Origin: Hanleya hanleyi
Taxonomy: Eukaryota; Mollusca; Polyplacophora; Lepidopleurida; Hanleyidae
Direction: 5' to 3'
Length of the DNA: 64,000 nt
NCBI GenBank assembly: GCA_036873755.1
Contig: JAVTVY010018916.1
Coordinates: forward strand, 1 to 64,000
Shown: one piece after another, positions 33,133 to 45,100 of the stretch
How positions within the stretch are numbered: position 1 is the first letter of the stretch
Layout of the letters: each line of letters opens with the position of its first letter
Position numbers and translations under genes: made by a program
Notes under the pieces: model-generated
What the model was told of the DNA's origin: nothing
The model's input: only the letters and a program-made list of their open reading frames with translations
The model's database searches: none

Positions 33133-33625
33133 TGTTCGCACAGACGAATAACCAAGTTAGCCTACATATTGTTATTGGTCTGAGCCAGAAGCGACTTGAA
33201 TCAGCAGTGACTAACCTTTGAAATTGAGTTTTAGTCTGTCTTCAGCATTTTTGTATGCTTTTCACCATGAATGTTTTAATATATCCAATTTCATTCAAAG
33301 TGTCATATTGTAAATATATTTAAAAAATCCATGCTAAATTGTATACAAAAAAAATACAGTCGATGCTACGTCATTTTTGACTTAAGTGTTAACAGTATAT
33401 CATACTTGGTTATTTTCTCTTTACGAAACACAAGTTTTGTGCAGCGCAGAATTACAAGAAATAATTTCTGGCTGTCTTAACGTAACACCCACGGGAGCTT
33501 TTCCCATGTTACAATAAGTACTTCTTTAATTTTCTCCCTCACTCTGTATTTTTGATCATGAAAAATAAAAATGTTCATTACAATTATGATCGTTATGAGC
33601 GTTACATTTTACAGCATTATTATTA

Positions 33626-33764
33626 GTTATACGTCGCCCTTCCGGGGTAATACGGGATGAGATTTGGTTTCTCTCGCCATATTTTTCCGAGGCGCAGCCG
33701 AGGAAAAATATGGCGAGAGAAACCAAATCGAATCCCGTATTACCCCGGAAGGGCGATGTATAAC
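33626..33764. repeat. 139-bp near-perfect palindrome at the edge of the tyrosine-recombinase element
   Basis: GTTATACGTCGCCCTTCCGG, GGTAATACGGGATGAGATTT and GGTTTCTCTCGCCATATTTT are mirrored base for base (about two mismatches) around a GGCGCAGCC centre at about 33691-33699. It ends 4 bases before the left 16-bp inverted repeat of the recombinase unit. Confidence 0.8.
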
Positions 33765-33768
33765 GAAT

Positions 33769-33784
33769 TTATCATATCTCAGAG
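33769..33784 (+). repeat. Left inverted repeat flanking the tyrosine-recombinase ORF
   Basis: TTATCATATCTCAGAG is the exact reverse complement of 35969-35984. Together the pair brackets 2.2 kb containing the recombinase gene. Confidence 0.55.
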
Positions 33785-34540
33785 CATTAAGAATCACTTT
33801 GGACTTCAAGGCCGACATAATGGAACGGACTTCGATCGGACTTGCACTGGTTTCAGAACGATCCACAGCATGCACCGGAAAAAATGAACACAAAGACAAA
33901 TGTATCATTTTTACAATCCTCATCTTTAAAACGTACTAAGGGAGGAGCAAAGATAACGATAACATATACTGTAATCCGTGAACAATGAACCCGGTTTCCG
34001 TGTGAAATACCGGTGGGCTTCGGTGATAAAGAATGAACAATCTAACTTCAAATTCAGCTTCATCTCTTATGTTCTATTCTGAAAATCAGAAACGTATAAA
34101 ATACTGGAACATTAAACTTAATCTCAATTTCATACTTAATATTTAATAGCCATCGACGAGTATAATATCTAGATTATATACCTTTTGTTAATAAATACAT
34201 CGAAAGACCCGTTCCGGATTCACATCTGTTGCGTGGATATGTAAGTTTCAAATACACGTGTGAACTGTTACATTTCCATTCTGTCTATAATTCAACACCG
34301 TGTCACTCGACAGTGTCACCAACATGAACTGACTTAAATTTACAGTTCGAGAGAAAAATCGGAAAAATCAAACTGTCCTGCACAATTTGGCAGAAGTATA
34401 GGTATTTGCTTCATTTTCGCACGATGATGTTGATTGCATTTATTGTGCAGTTATTGAACATTGGCGCTGAGGGATTTGCGGCGACCAGGATAGCTGTGGG
34501 AATGTCACACGATGTGGGCGGGACAGCGGATGCTATCGAA

Positions 34541-35827
34541 TTAACAAAACAGCTGATTAAGATCAAAATCAAAGTCGTCGGCATGGCCTTCTGCTCGTAC
34601 ATCCTGGGTGTGTAACACGGCCGACGTGGCATCATTTGACGTGGGTGCAGGGTACTGAGAAGATGATGTCACAGTTTCTGCAGGATGGGGTTTGACAAGA
34701 ACATTTACTGGAAGTGTATGCGTACCGGTATTCGTCTTTCGGGTTGAACCCATCGTGTCAGGAAAGGCTACTGACGCAACCGTGTGGCCCATTTGCAGTT
34801 TCTCGCCATCACTTACTCGCTGGTAAACCGACAGCGACGAGACAGATCTGTGACCTGTGACAGCCATTATTTGAGATGCTGAATAGTTGTTTCTACCAAG
34901 GATGGTGATGCCGGTTGCTCGTATACTGTGGCTAGTGTATGGTTCAGAAAGTTTCAGACGAGTGCCCAGGTTGGTCATGAAGGCTGCCAAGCGGTGTTTC
35001 CCAATAGGTTTGTTATAATACCAAACTTTATCGTCGTCGAGGAAACTATCAACCGGGTACTGCCACAAGCGATCACATTTCGGATGGAGTTTGGAGATAT
35101 AACTTTCGAATGAAGCAACAGGACAGAACGGGGAACCTTCTTCTTCAGGCATGAATCCGGTAACACCCTCTTTTTGCTGGGCCCGGCGATTTTTTGTGAG
35201 TTCATCCTCCTTTTTTTTCACATACCTCTGCCCAGTTTTCGGGTCCCGCTTGATGATGAATGTGTTTTTTGTCATCTTTTCCATATTCTCCACTCCCCTT
35301 CTAAAGAAGAACAGACGTACATCGAACTGAACTTTATTTGCAAGCCCAGTTGGGGTTTTTGGGGACATGAGAACAGACTTGTAGAGTTTACAACGATCGG
35401 ACTCGTTTATGGGCTCATAATGATCGGTGTCGCCTTTTCCAGATGCCTTCAACTCTGCAAGTGCGGTTTTGAAGCACTCGTTGGCTTCATTAAACTCCGA
35501 ATTTCTAATCAAATCAAAAGTTTTCAAATACGGTGGGGCCTTCAGGTAGCGATTCAGAGAATGTCGAAAGTTTTCGAGAGTGGATGTTTTGTACAATTCT
35601 CCGTCTTGTTTTCGGGCATCCAAATAAAAATGACTGAGTACCTCTGCTAACCTCTCGGCCGAGAATCCTTCGAATTCTTCACTCTGTCCCTTCTCTTTCA
35701 GGTAATACTTCAAAGTTCTGGCGGACGCTTTGTTCGATTTTTTTGTGTTGCTGGGAATAATATTAGCCCGCTTTTCAACAACTTCATCGTCCGTGTGAGA
35801 CGCGAAACGTTTGCCTGATTCAGCCAT
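34541..35827 (-). CDS. Crypton-like tyrosine recombinase (DUF3504/KCTD1-like), apparently intact
   Basis: An uninterrupted frame of 428 residues from ATG 35827 (an upstream ATG at 35911 would give 456; MAESGKRF is preferred as the more usual start type). The N-terminal part has an SAM-like DNA-binding region (LKYYLKEKGQ, FRHSLNRYLK). The C-terminal catalytic region has all expected residues: Arg in FFFRRGVENM, a Lys in the KKKEDELTKN segment, HSIRATG (HxxR), TGHRSVSS (His) and VYQRVS (the nucleophilic Tyr). The block GSPFCPVASF and VWYYNKPIGK is typical of DUF3504 proteins, which derive from Crypton transposons and cut and rejoin DNA through a tyrosine intermediate. The low-complexity tail ends FDLNQLFC. 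It could be an active element enzyme or a domesticated gene. Confidence 0.8.
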   Translation of the reverse strand: MAESGKRFASHTDDEVVEKRANIIPSNTKKSNKASARTLKYYLKEKGQSEEFEGFSAERLAEVLSHFYLDARKQDGELYKTSTLENFRHSLNRYLKAPPYLKTFDLIRNSEFNEANECFKTALAELKASGKGDTDHYEPINESDRCKLYKSVLMSPKTPTGLANKVQFDVRLFFFRRGVENMEKMTKNTFIIKRDPKTGQRYVKKKEDELTKNRRAQQKEGVTGFMPEEEGSPFCPVASFESYISKLHPKCDRLWQYPVDSFLDDDKVWYYNKPIGKHRLAAFMTNLGTRLKLSEPYTSHSIRATGITILGRNNYSASQIMAVTGHRSVSSLSVYQRVSDGEKLQMGHTVASVAFPDTMGSTRKTNTGTHTLPVNVLVKPHPAETVTSSSQYPAPTSNDATSAVLHTQDVRAEGHADDFDFDLNQLFC

Positions 35828-35968
35828 TTTGTTTAGCAGACGATGGAATCTAGTGAACACCTGTTCGTTGCCCTTGGCGACGGGGGTATACGATATATAT
35901 TCGACCAGCAAGTTGACAATACAGCATCACACATGAGGTCTGTCAGCCAATCAAAAGTCTACATGCTT

Positions 35969-35984
35969 CTCTGAGATATGATAA
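35969..35984 (-). repeat. Right inverted repeat flanking the tyrosine-recombinase ORF
   Basis: CTCTGAGATATGATAA mirrors 33769-33784. About 12 more bases outside it show partial similarity (GATGTTCT versus GATGTATAACGAA). It lies about 140 bases upstream of the recombinase start codon. Confidence 0.55.
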
Positions 35985-35989
35985 TAGAA

Positions 35990-37240
35990 CATCTCATTGA
36001 TGTGTGATGCACTATATTCATATACCGATATCTTGGGCAGGTGTTGATTCTAGACAACGACTAAACTCTAATAGATTGTTGTTAAATCATTAATTTCATA
36101 TCTACGGATAGGGTTTAACTCTGCCGAACCTGTCAAAGAATATATTATCTTACCACAGCACCTTGCGTCTCTTGTATTAAAGTTCATTGAAGTACATAGA
36201 TAAAGGGAGGTAATCATCTCCCAGCATCAGATACTAAAACAATTACAGTCATAACAGATTGAAAGGTACATAATTTTAGAGTGAAGAGCTAGATAATCGT
36301 TGTTATACTCTTTTCAGAGTGTACGCATCTAGTGGTATTCCTATAGGAAACAATATTGTGTACATTCCAAACAACTACTTGATTGTTGGCGGAGATTTCA
36401 CCACAGCTTCCAATAGATAGAAAATCGTTTAGCAAACACCCAACAGCTTGCTGCTCAGAATTACAGCATGATTATAGCTTATTCATACGAAGTAGGCTAC
36501 AGATTGCAAATTGTCCGGTAATGAGTCAGTCAGTCAGTCCATCCGAATCCTTTCGTCCGCAAAATAAGGAGAACCGTTGATATTAGAACCTTGAGTTTTG
36601 GGATGAAGGTGCATTAGGGGACTCTTACCAATAAGTTCTGAGCTGACCTACTTTTGATGAAAATTTCTGGTGATTTTTGATGAAAATCACTGGTGATTCT
36701 GACTTGGGCGATGGAGTTGCAGGATTTCAACTGGGGGTGGGGATTTCCAAGAGTTCAGTTCGCGTCGGAGTCCTAATGCCTGCCCTACTTCGTAGGTCCT
36801 GTGACGTTAGTCACACTGCTCATGTCCGATATCTGGGGAGAAAGTAATCCATTTTCATTGAAATACACAAGGAGGAAATCAAATGATGTGCAATCACGTA
36901 TTGATAGGTGGCTGGTGTCTCGTAATTCGAATGGAACCTTGAAGAAATGGATATAAAGTCAGATCATAAATTGTTAACACTTGAATTAGATAAACTGAGA
37001 TCTCCATATAAACTAACCTTTTGTAATTTCAACAACTCTCTTCCAGATGACACAAGATATGTGCGATGTATTAACGATTTTGTATTGGAAATAGAAAAAT
37101 GATATTGAAATTTGGAAGCCATGGACCTGTATGGAAATGGATCAAATTTAAAATTATGCACGAAACAGTAAAATTCAATGAAAACAAGCTTGAACACATC
37201 ATCAAGGAATAGAATGACCTCCATAACTGATAAGGAAATA
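35990..37240. other. Non-coding stretch
   Basis: Includes GTCAGTCAGTCAGTCC at about 36523 and duplicated GGTGATTTTTGATGAAAAT-like sequence at 36660-36700. No exon or element is recognised. Confidence 0.4.
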
Positions 37241-37249
37241 GAGGATCCT

Positions 37250-37375
37250 ACACTTGTGGCAATTTAATATGAAAGTTACGACACGAGTAAGTTTTATATG
37301 TTGCGAGCTTTAGCGAGCAACATGTAAAACTTACTCAACGAGTGTCATAACTTTCATATTAAATTGCCACGAGCG
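37250..37375. repeat. Foldback inverted repeat
   Basis: TGTGGCAATTTAATATGAAA, GTTACGACACGAGTAAGTTT and TGTTGCGAGC are mirrored by GCTCGCAACA-like, AACTTACTCAACGAGTGTCA and TTTCATATTAAATTGCCACG around a GCTTTAGCGAGC centre. Nearby TTTATCACATAACTA (37386) and AGTTATGTGATAAAT (37970) form a further inverted pair, about 590 bp apart. Confidence 0.65.
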
Positions 37376-38219
37376 TAAGATTCTGTTTATCACATAACTA
37401 TTAATAATCAAATATAACTAAAATAATTCGAAAGATTTTATCATCAAATCTATCTCAAAATTCTTTGTCTTTGATTCCTTCTCCGAAAAAAACGGCCCTG
37501 GCTCAGGCGCATCACAGCCTTACAAGTTTCTGTATACGCTAAGCCGATATAGTCCCAAAACTCACCAGAGTTTGAGCATCTCCCTTTCAAGGCTGCTCAG
37601 TTCCACAGCATCTCAAAATATCGTTGACCTTTTTCGCAAAAGAATACAGTAAGTGTACTGTAACTTGTTAATTAGCTGTTCTTCCAGCATTATTTATTTC
37701 GTATCCTGTCATGCCACGAGTTACACTCGAGTCCGATGCATGCCATCATGCGCGCGACATGTTGGCGAGCTCTCAACGAGGTAACAACATGCCAGGCTGA
37801 CAAGGGCCAGGAATAAGCGAACCTCGGGAAGACTCCATGCAGATATTACAAGCGTGGTAATTTATTTTCTCACGGTACATGTATTATCCAATCAGCGTGT
37901 TTGAAAGTGTAATGTCACTAGTTACATACGATATTTACGTCATGGCTTTATGTCACTGAATAACAACACAGTTATGTGATAAATACCTATAAGACGACAA
38001 CGAAAGTCAGATTGTTGACACGCCGCCTGCCATTCCGGGTAACCCCACACGACCCGGGCGATGGGTGGGATAATAATGCTTTTTTCTATTCCCAATACAA
38101 AAATTCAATACACTGCATCAGATATCTTGTGTCACCATGTTGAAATTCCAAAGCTTGGTTTCATATGGAGAGCCCAGGAGTTCGGAGTTGCGCTACATCT
38201 ATATTATTATATCTAGTGA

Positions 38220-38462
38220 ACCCGCAAATGGAGGATTACCCGGACAACTCAGACTAAGGCTTCAACCAGTTCCAAGTCGGTGAGCGTGGGCATCGTCTCG
38301 TACGACACCTACCACTCTCCGGAACACCACACGACCCGAGTAATGGGTGGGGTAATTATCCTGGCGGCATAGGAGGAGTTTCTGTGTGAAGTACGTCTTG
38401 CCAGAGATCTTCGGCCACACAATGAGGCACGTGAAGGGATGTTCCCACCTGGGGTCCATGGT
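38220..38462 (-). pseudogene. Polinton/Maverick packaging-type ATPase fragment
   Basis: The frame reads DPRWEHPFTCLIVWPKISGK then TYFTQKLLL, resembling the HPFT-GPTxSGKT Walker A start of Polinton/virus A32-type ATPases, though the motif glycine and threonine are altered. After a frameshift, SYETMPTLTDLELVEAL follows, matching the next segment of that family as I recall it. Short, broken and downstream of an integrase on the same strand, as in Polintons. Confidence 0.5.
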
Positions 38463-38649
38463 TTTGAGGTGAGATGCTAGCTGGCTATGCCGAATTTGCT
38501 ACGAGCAAGACGAGGTTGGTGTCGTCGGAGCACTGGCGTTTGTGTCGACCCTTTCCACCTTTGTTGGAACGATAGGGCGTTTACTGCGAGTGGTCTTTTA
38601 TGGTCGGTGTTCAGGTGTTGTGGTCTCTATAATAGTTAGTGTGGGGCTC

Positions 38650-39700
38650 CATGTTGACCAGGTCTAATAGCCTTTCACCTGGTTGACTGGGACCCAGGAA
38701 TGAACGCACTGGGCCAGCCTTACCATTTCACGGGATGCTTCGTTTTGCCTCGTCGTCGTTCGGTTTTCAGGATGCGTTGCACGGTATAGTAGCCTTGCGA
38801 TGCTTTCACCAATGGCTGCAACTCGACAACATAAAACGTCCCTTGAAATGGTTCCCCTGGAAGATCTTCTAGTTATACCCGCGGTTGTCCTGATATGTGG
38901 CATTTGATCACAAAGCGCTCATCGCTCCAGTTGGGGAGGTCCTGTTATCGAACTTGCCTTTGAATTTACTGATCCGTACAGGGTCCCCGTTTATGAATAC
39001 CTCCTTCGGTCGTGGACGTGGTTGCATGGGGTACAAACGACCAACTTGGGTTTCTTTGAGTTCGGAAACGTGATGTGTGCTCTCTGAATACTCGGGTGAT
39101 ACGCTCGATTGTATAACAATCACATTGGAACATCGATGTACCGCCATATATTCCAATGGGTGAAATATTTGTACAAGCAGCCTCTCAATGCCAGACTGAA
39201 TCTGTCGTCTGTGATCTTTGATGGGCTTTCAGAAACTGCTGAAAAAGTTTGAACTTTGTTGAGGGATTCCGCGCCTTCGTCGGTTTGCAAATAGAAGTAT
39301 TGAAGATGCGCTTCCATGAAAGCAGCCATCAGATTCTTTCACTTTTTCGTCCAGATGGGTACAACCCACGCATACTTCGATATTGATGCAGGTCAAGATA
39401 TTCCGATTACCTGCGTTGTGTTTGGCGAAGGCGCTCATATCGACCAAATCCACTTGCCATTCGGTATCTATACCTTCAACGATGACCCAGTTCCGTGAAA
39501 AATAGCGGCGGGCAGATGTTCGGTATACGTGTCTTGTTTTTAACCAATCTCGGACTTTGGTCCATTGTATCTCAGTCCTTCTCGTCTTCCTCCGTTTTAT
39601 AAATGCGATTATTGATTCGTTCATTGGGTACGACCAGCGCATCCTTCATAGCACGAAACCAGACCAACTGTATGGCTGACCATTCGTCCTCTGTAAACAG
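38650..39700 (-). pseudogene. Polinton/Maverick retroviral-type integrase with chromodomain, decayed
   Basis: Reading minus strand, VRDWLKTRHVY and RNWVIVEGIDTEW precede VDLVDMSAFAKHN (first catalytic Asp) and NILTCINIEV. A shifted frame gives FYLQTDEGAESLNKVQTF (second Asp) and YFTHWNIWRYIDV. Another gives DPVRISKFKGKFDNR. The chromodomain end appears as LAQ-x-VHSWVPVNQVK near 38670. The order equals that of Polinton integrases. Several frameshifts and stops show it is dead. Confidence 0.7.
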
Positions 39701-40149
39701 CTGGTCCACAATAGGCACCACTTTCTCGGATGTCGTCCATAGATCTGGGTCTAATACCGCCTTGTGTTATCGAAGAACGGACTATGGTGTACGTTGATGG
39801 CCTTCTCTATGTTATGTGGACGAGTTTGCCGTCGAGCTTACCGCTCAACACCCGTTCAAATTTGGTCCAGCCGTCCCGGTGTAGGGTAACAGCATTCGAT
39901 GTGGTGTTGAGATATCATGGTGTTCCACAATAATCTCACCTTCGGTGTAAGGGAAAGGATGGATCGTAGGACTCGCGACATCGATAGTACATAAACGTGA
40001 AATCTGGTCGTATTATGAGGGTAAATCGAGAAGGGTGGGAGGGAGGCGTCACACAGATGACGTCATGTCCGGTCACGTGACTTCCTGTTTCCTCCCGTAC
40101 GAGGTCCCTTCCTGTCACGGGATTGATGGGGTGGATGTAAAACTAGGAT

Positions 40150-40640
40150 TTTCCAGGAAAAATGGATGTGGAAAAATTGACTACCCATCCCATCAAGTGT
40201 ATAGGGGTTCACACAGATCTCACCCAATTTTGATAAAAAAATAAGTTCAATAAGTTTCTGCTAATAAGTCAAAGAGGAATAAATATTTGGACCATTTTCT
40301 ACCAGTTTTTATTCAAATATTCAGAAGGAAATGCTAAACAAATATGCTAACTAGATCTCAAAACCAATTGTCATTTCTGTTGGCCTACAACGAAATACGT
40401 AGCCACGATTAGATCTATCGGTAAAACTTAAGAATGACAGTATGCCTTGTCTACAGAGGGGGTGGGTTCACTCAAGGAATCGGGGTAATGGCATGTCATA
40501 ATCAGTTAATGACTATAACGATCTCTGTGCCGGTTTGGAGCACCCCTGTGTGCCGACCAAAACAATAGGCCGCCGGCTCAGGGACCGGGAAGCACTTCGA
40601 TCTTTATTGCCTTCAGTGCACTCGTAAAATAAGGAGTGAG
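40150..40640. other. Non-coding stretch between Polinton remnant and SINE
   Basis: No feature recognised. 40035-40130 upstream of the integrase is GC-richer and may be leftover Polinton sequence. Confidence 0.3.
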
Positions 40641-40644
40641 TGAA

Positions 40645-40880
40645 TATAATTTAACGTCGCTTTCAACACTATTTCAGTCATATCACGACGTTGGTTCCTA
40701 TTCCTTTTCACACCCGGAAACCACACGGGTAGGGTCCTATTCCTTTTAACACCCGGGATCCCCACGGGTGCCCCAGTTAGTCCCCTCTTACGACAAGGTC
40801 TCCGAGGAGCTGAAAGCTATTCTTACCATGACCTGGAGTGTGCACAACACCCCAGGTCAATCCTCGGGAGCGTCACGGGA
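40645..40880 (-). mobile_element. SINE on the minus strand sharing the tail of the 18804 SINE
   Basis: Read on the minus strand, the 3' part has GTCGTGATATGACTGAAATA and GTTGAAAGCGACGTTAAATT, matching the tail of the 5S-derived SINE. The body differs: two GTGTGAAAAGGAATAGGA-type repeats and TGTCGTAAGAGGGGACTAAC. So two different SINEs share a 3' domain, probably for recognition by one LINE. Confidence 0.65.
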
Positions 40881-41195
40881 CCGTAAAATAAGTATATTCT
40901 TTAGACTGACGTCGAAAGTATTGCACTGAACGGTACACACGTCTTAGCTGACCGCCATCTTGTCTCGTAAAACGAGATTGATCTTAATTTTCTTTCTGTT
41001 AACCGCCTCACTGCATCAGATTTTCTACCTCCCACTGTCAGATATACCGACAATTTATAAATCCTTGAAACTGGGAGAATAATACTTTGTGGAAAATATT
41101 TTTTGTCACTTAGAAAGTGATCGTATAACAGTATATTCGTTATTTTGGGATTACACTATCTTAGTATAGCACAGATTCTAGTGCTGAAAACTGGT

Positions 41196-41305
41196 TGCGT
41201 CCCATCCAGAATTCGAACCAGCGGGCACCATAGTAAGGCACCCAAAAGGTACCCAACCGGTGTCGACGATCTAAACCAGTCAGCCAACGGGCTTCTCATA
41301 AAAAT
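41196..41305 (-). mobile_element. tRNA-like SINE head or degenerate tRNA-derived sequence
   Basis: The minus strand shows TGGCTGACTGG (box A-like) at 41276-41286 and GGTTCGAATTC (box B-like) at 41209-41219, spaced 56 bases. This gap is long for a plain tRNA, and no clean cloverleaf was found. A tRNA-derived SINE fits better. Confidence 0.4.
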
Positions 41306-41479
41306 AAGAGATAGCGGGCCGGTAGTATCGAAAGCGAACAAGCAGTAGGATTAGTCCTCTGATAAACGTATAACGAAGGACACAATTCCCATAACTGAAA
41401 ACATGAAGAGGATTTTTGTCATTTAGAAAGTCATCGTATCGCAGTATTTTCGATATTTTGATAACAATAATGAGGGGTC

Positions 41480-42136
41480 TACACTGTCAAGAAAAGTGTG
41501 TATATCCTGAACACTGAAATGAACACTAGTTTGTAACACCTTTCGAACATGTAAAAGTTTTCAAGTTCGAAAACTACTATGAAAAGAGATTTATTTAAAA
41601 TATGTCACTGAAGTGTGATCAAGCTCATCAACTATAGGACGTCTTCAATAAAATCAACGCAATAAGGCTGTTCACAATATCGCCTAATGTTGAATATCGC
41701 AACTAGGAAAAAATAGTGTTCATTCTAAAGTAGTTTTGAACACTTTTACATGTTCATGCGGACGCTAGTGTTCCAAAAGTGTTGCAGAATATGTGTTCAT
41801 TTCTGAACATTGGTGTTCAAACATGGTGCTCAGTTTTGAACACGTTCTCTAATATTCGGATATGAACATAAGTGTTCAGTCTGTAACAAGATATGGTGTT
41901 CGGATTTGGACGTCAATATGAACGTTTAGTGTTCAGTGCATCCAACCCCATATTTCGATTGTTGAGATACTTTGCGCTGTGGAATTTTTGACTTTTTCTT
42001 TTCATTACTGTTTAAAAGTTGATGAATTCCACAACATTATTTCAACTTATTAATTCCAACAAACCACTGAAATTAGTCACGAGATTGAATGCTTTTACGC
42101 GTTCGATAAGTGTTACCAAATTTTGCTGACAGTGTA
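41480..42136. mobile_element. MITE dense in GTGTTC/GAACAC motifs
   Basis: Ends TACACTGTCAAGAAAA and TTTTGCTGACAGTGTA are inverted repeats, with TA at both tips, fitting Tc1/mariner-type termini. Inside, about 15 copies of GTGTTC or GAACAC appear in both orientations (for example TGAACACTGAAATGAACACT). No ORF. The hexamer resembles a steroid-receptor half-site, but that may be coincidental. Confidence 0.6.
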
Positions 42137-42139
42137 TAG

Positions 42140-45100
42140 GGAGTATACAAATGGAGAAGGGAGGACATTCAAGTCAGCGTCGTCGGCACACTTCGCTCCA
42201 AAATCTAAGAGTTTGTAACGGTTTTTTCCCCAAAATCGAATACGCTTCACTTTCAACAGAATGAGAAATGGTTAAATTGCACCTATCTAACTTTACCTTT
42301 TCCCGGTCTGGCATGTTCCGGCACAAAAATCATATATCCCAACCAAATTTCACTCAATTTGAGCGAGATGAACCCGTCACATACGCTGATTTTTTTGACA
42401 AGTATCTCACGGTATCATATCGTGTTCATAAGTTCTTACTTTAGAACAGTTTTACGATTTGATAATCAAGAGTTTGACACCCTGAATGATGGCAGACCCA
42501 ACAGTCCATATAAATCAACATTATTGAATATCGTAATGGGTCTGCCAGTCGGGTTATCGTTTGTGATATTTTCGATGTGGTATTGGGTCGAGCTCAGTCA
42601 TAACTGAAATTCAACTTCAGGCATACTATTGATGAGCGAGACAATATTATATAACTTCGCTGAGCGCGCAAAGTGGAAAAACGTTACACAAAACATATCT
42701 CTTGGTAATATTTATTTTTAAATGATTTCAACAATTATAACAATGTGTATTTAATTTTAATATATTAGTGATCCCATATAGTGTATATTGGATAATATGG
42801 TCATAACCATGACCCGTTTTAAAACAGGTCAAATTACTATCATGATATAAAGCTATTTCGGAGATGGACTCTGGATACACAGAAGCCAGCATGGTCGGGT
42901 GTTATCACTGGATCGTAAAGTTCAATAATAAGTAGATACACCTAGCCCTGCATGTATGAAACAACAGTCTGTGACTTCAAAATACGCCCATTCAAAGACA
43001 TGGGTCATGGTGCCCTTAAAGATGGCAAGGTGGGTCGGCATCAAGAAGTTTAGATAGGAAAAGGCCCAGCCAACGACTCCTGCATGCATGCATACATTCA
43101 CATAAAATAATCGCCATCTCCACTGTAGTCTGCAAAATCAAGCCTTTATCACTCCGTTTTCACTGTCACGATGAGTGTAAATGGAGAAAGGTGAGTTGGT
43201 TCCATAGGCTACTTGGAGGCGAGTGTTTGCTACTATATTGTGTAGATAAAGAGACTCTCAGTCTGTGATGGCCACAGTCAACCAAAACTGCGAATGGAAA
43301 TTGTTTTCAAGTATTATTCAAACATTACATATCCCATGAATACCTCGTCCAATCTAGATTTTCTGTTCAAAACTGCACAAAATACAATGTCCAAACTTAC
43401 ATATTAACAGATCAATCTTGATAAATCAATACCCTATCCATACTCCCCAATCGTTGCTGTAGATTCTTAATTACTTCAATCATGGAGCTTATTAAACTCA
43501 AAATTCAAATTGGTGTTCAGTGCGCCAATGTCATGGATATATTACAGCATTATGACACCATGACCACAATTCGGACTAATCCACTTGCAGTCGAGGAGGG
43601 GAGGGGGGAATAGGATTATCGTCTCCATTTACGTCAGAGTTTACATTGAAAACCAGTTCAAGTATCCACCCCGCATTGTGGCGGCACATTGGCTAGACCC
43701 ACGGCAACATCAAAAGATATCCCACCAGCATAGTGCCTGATTTGGCGGAGTCCCTACCTTATTCCCTCTCAAACCACTACGGAGAGATGAAGATAATATT
43801 TTTTGTTCTACATCATCTTTTCACATAAATCTTTTTTTTTCTTCTCCAAAATATTGTCTTTTGTGCATTCCAAGTAAGAGAATTTGATCCGACATAGATT
43901 TTGAATAAAATTTTTTGCTTTTCCTGTTTAGGTCAACTAACGCAATGAGTCAATTCATCAGACTGTCACTGAGTGTGAGGTGTTAACCTGAGATTTGGTA
44001 ATAATACATGACCTGAAACTGAAATTATGGCATGGAACCCAAGATTCTTCAACCAATTCTGGGTTCGAGCTCGACCTTCAACCCTTTGACCACAAAAACT
44101 TTACAGGGTTGTTCTTTGTCCCACTGTTACCTATAGCAAAAGTTTGGTCAGCAGTCAATAACTGGAGAATGATATGGCTTGGACAAGAGAAGTTACACAG
44201 GTTATGGCAGACAGACAAATGGACAGAAATCATGAACAACAATAGAGGGGCATATAGAGAAATGATAAAACATAACCACCTTAGCTAATGAGGAGTTCTC
44301 ACATTAACAAAATAACAATGGACATGCCTCACTGAACAATAGTGAGGATTTCTGGTCCATGAAGGCTCTGGTCTCAGTTGTATTACTCTCATTTTCCACC
44401 ATGCTTTTGAGTATTACTGTTAATAGCTTTGTATTACCCTACTATTCAAACAAAGGGTCCATATGCTACCTTTGTAGTTTTGGCAAACTTTTAATTTGCA
44501 AATAAGAAAGTTATCAGAAATATTTCACCCATCAATAAGCATAGGGAGAAATGTTAGCAAAACAACTCTGTGACTGCCATCACGTACCAGGCAACCCATT
44601 CACTGTTGTTTATGGAGTTGTTTGCATGGTTTAATGTGGGAATGACCTAATAATTTAGCTATAACACCACATATCATATACAATATATATATATGGATTT
44701 ATGTGTTACATTAATCTAATCATTTTCATGATGTCAAATGAAAACACAGTTTCTTTTAACAGTTGGTCATTTCCACTTAACAAGACACTAATATCTAAAG
44801 AAAATATATGTAGTTTGTTACACTTTGAACCCATTAAAATTATTAGTATCAAAATCGAATTGTACAAATATATAAAATAACAATATACAAATGGGAAGAC
44901 GCAAGTACAAAGCAAACTGTAATGACTGCAATGATCAAATCTCCAAGACATGGACCATCACAGAAACTGTCTGATTGGTTGAACATTGTTACAAATATCT
45001 ACACTGGCCAATGAAAATACTGGATTCTGTTTTGAACTTTTGAACTGACCAATCAAAATTCGTTGATGCTTTGAAGTTTTCATACAACTCCATTCAGGGG

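Noticed and set aside
34406..34615. Plus-strand ORF with a signal-like start
   Set aside because: Antisense to the end of the tyrosine-recombinase gene; repeated by chance hydrophobicity.
44040..44095. tRNA-like box B (GGTTCGAGCTCGACC)
   Set aside because: No box A at a proper distance and no cloverleaf; too weak.
43995..44288. 97-residue ORF
   Set aside because: No recognised motif, no splice or promoter support; composition resembles its non-coding flanks.
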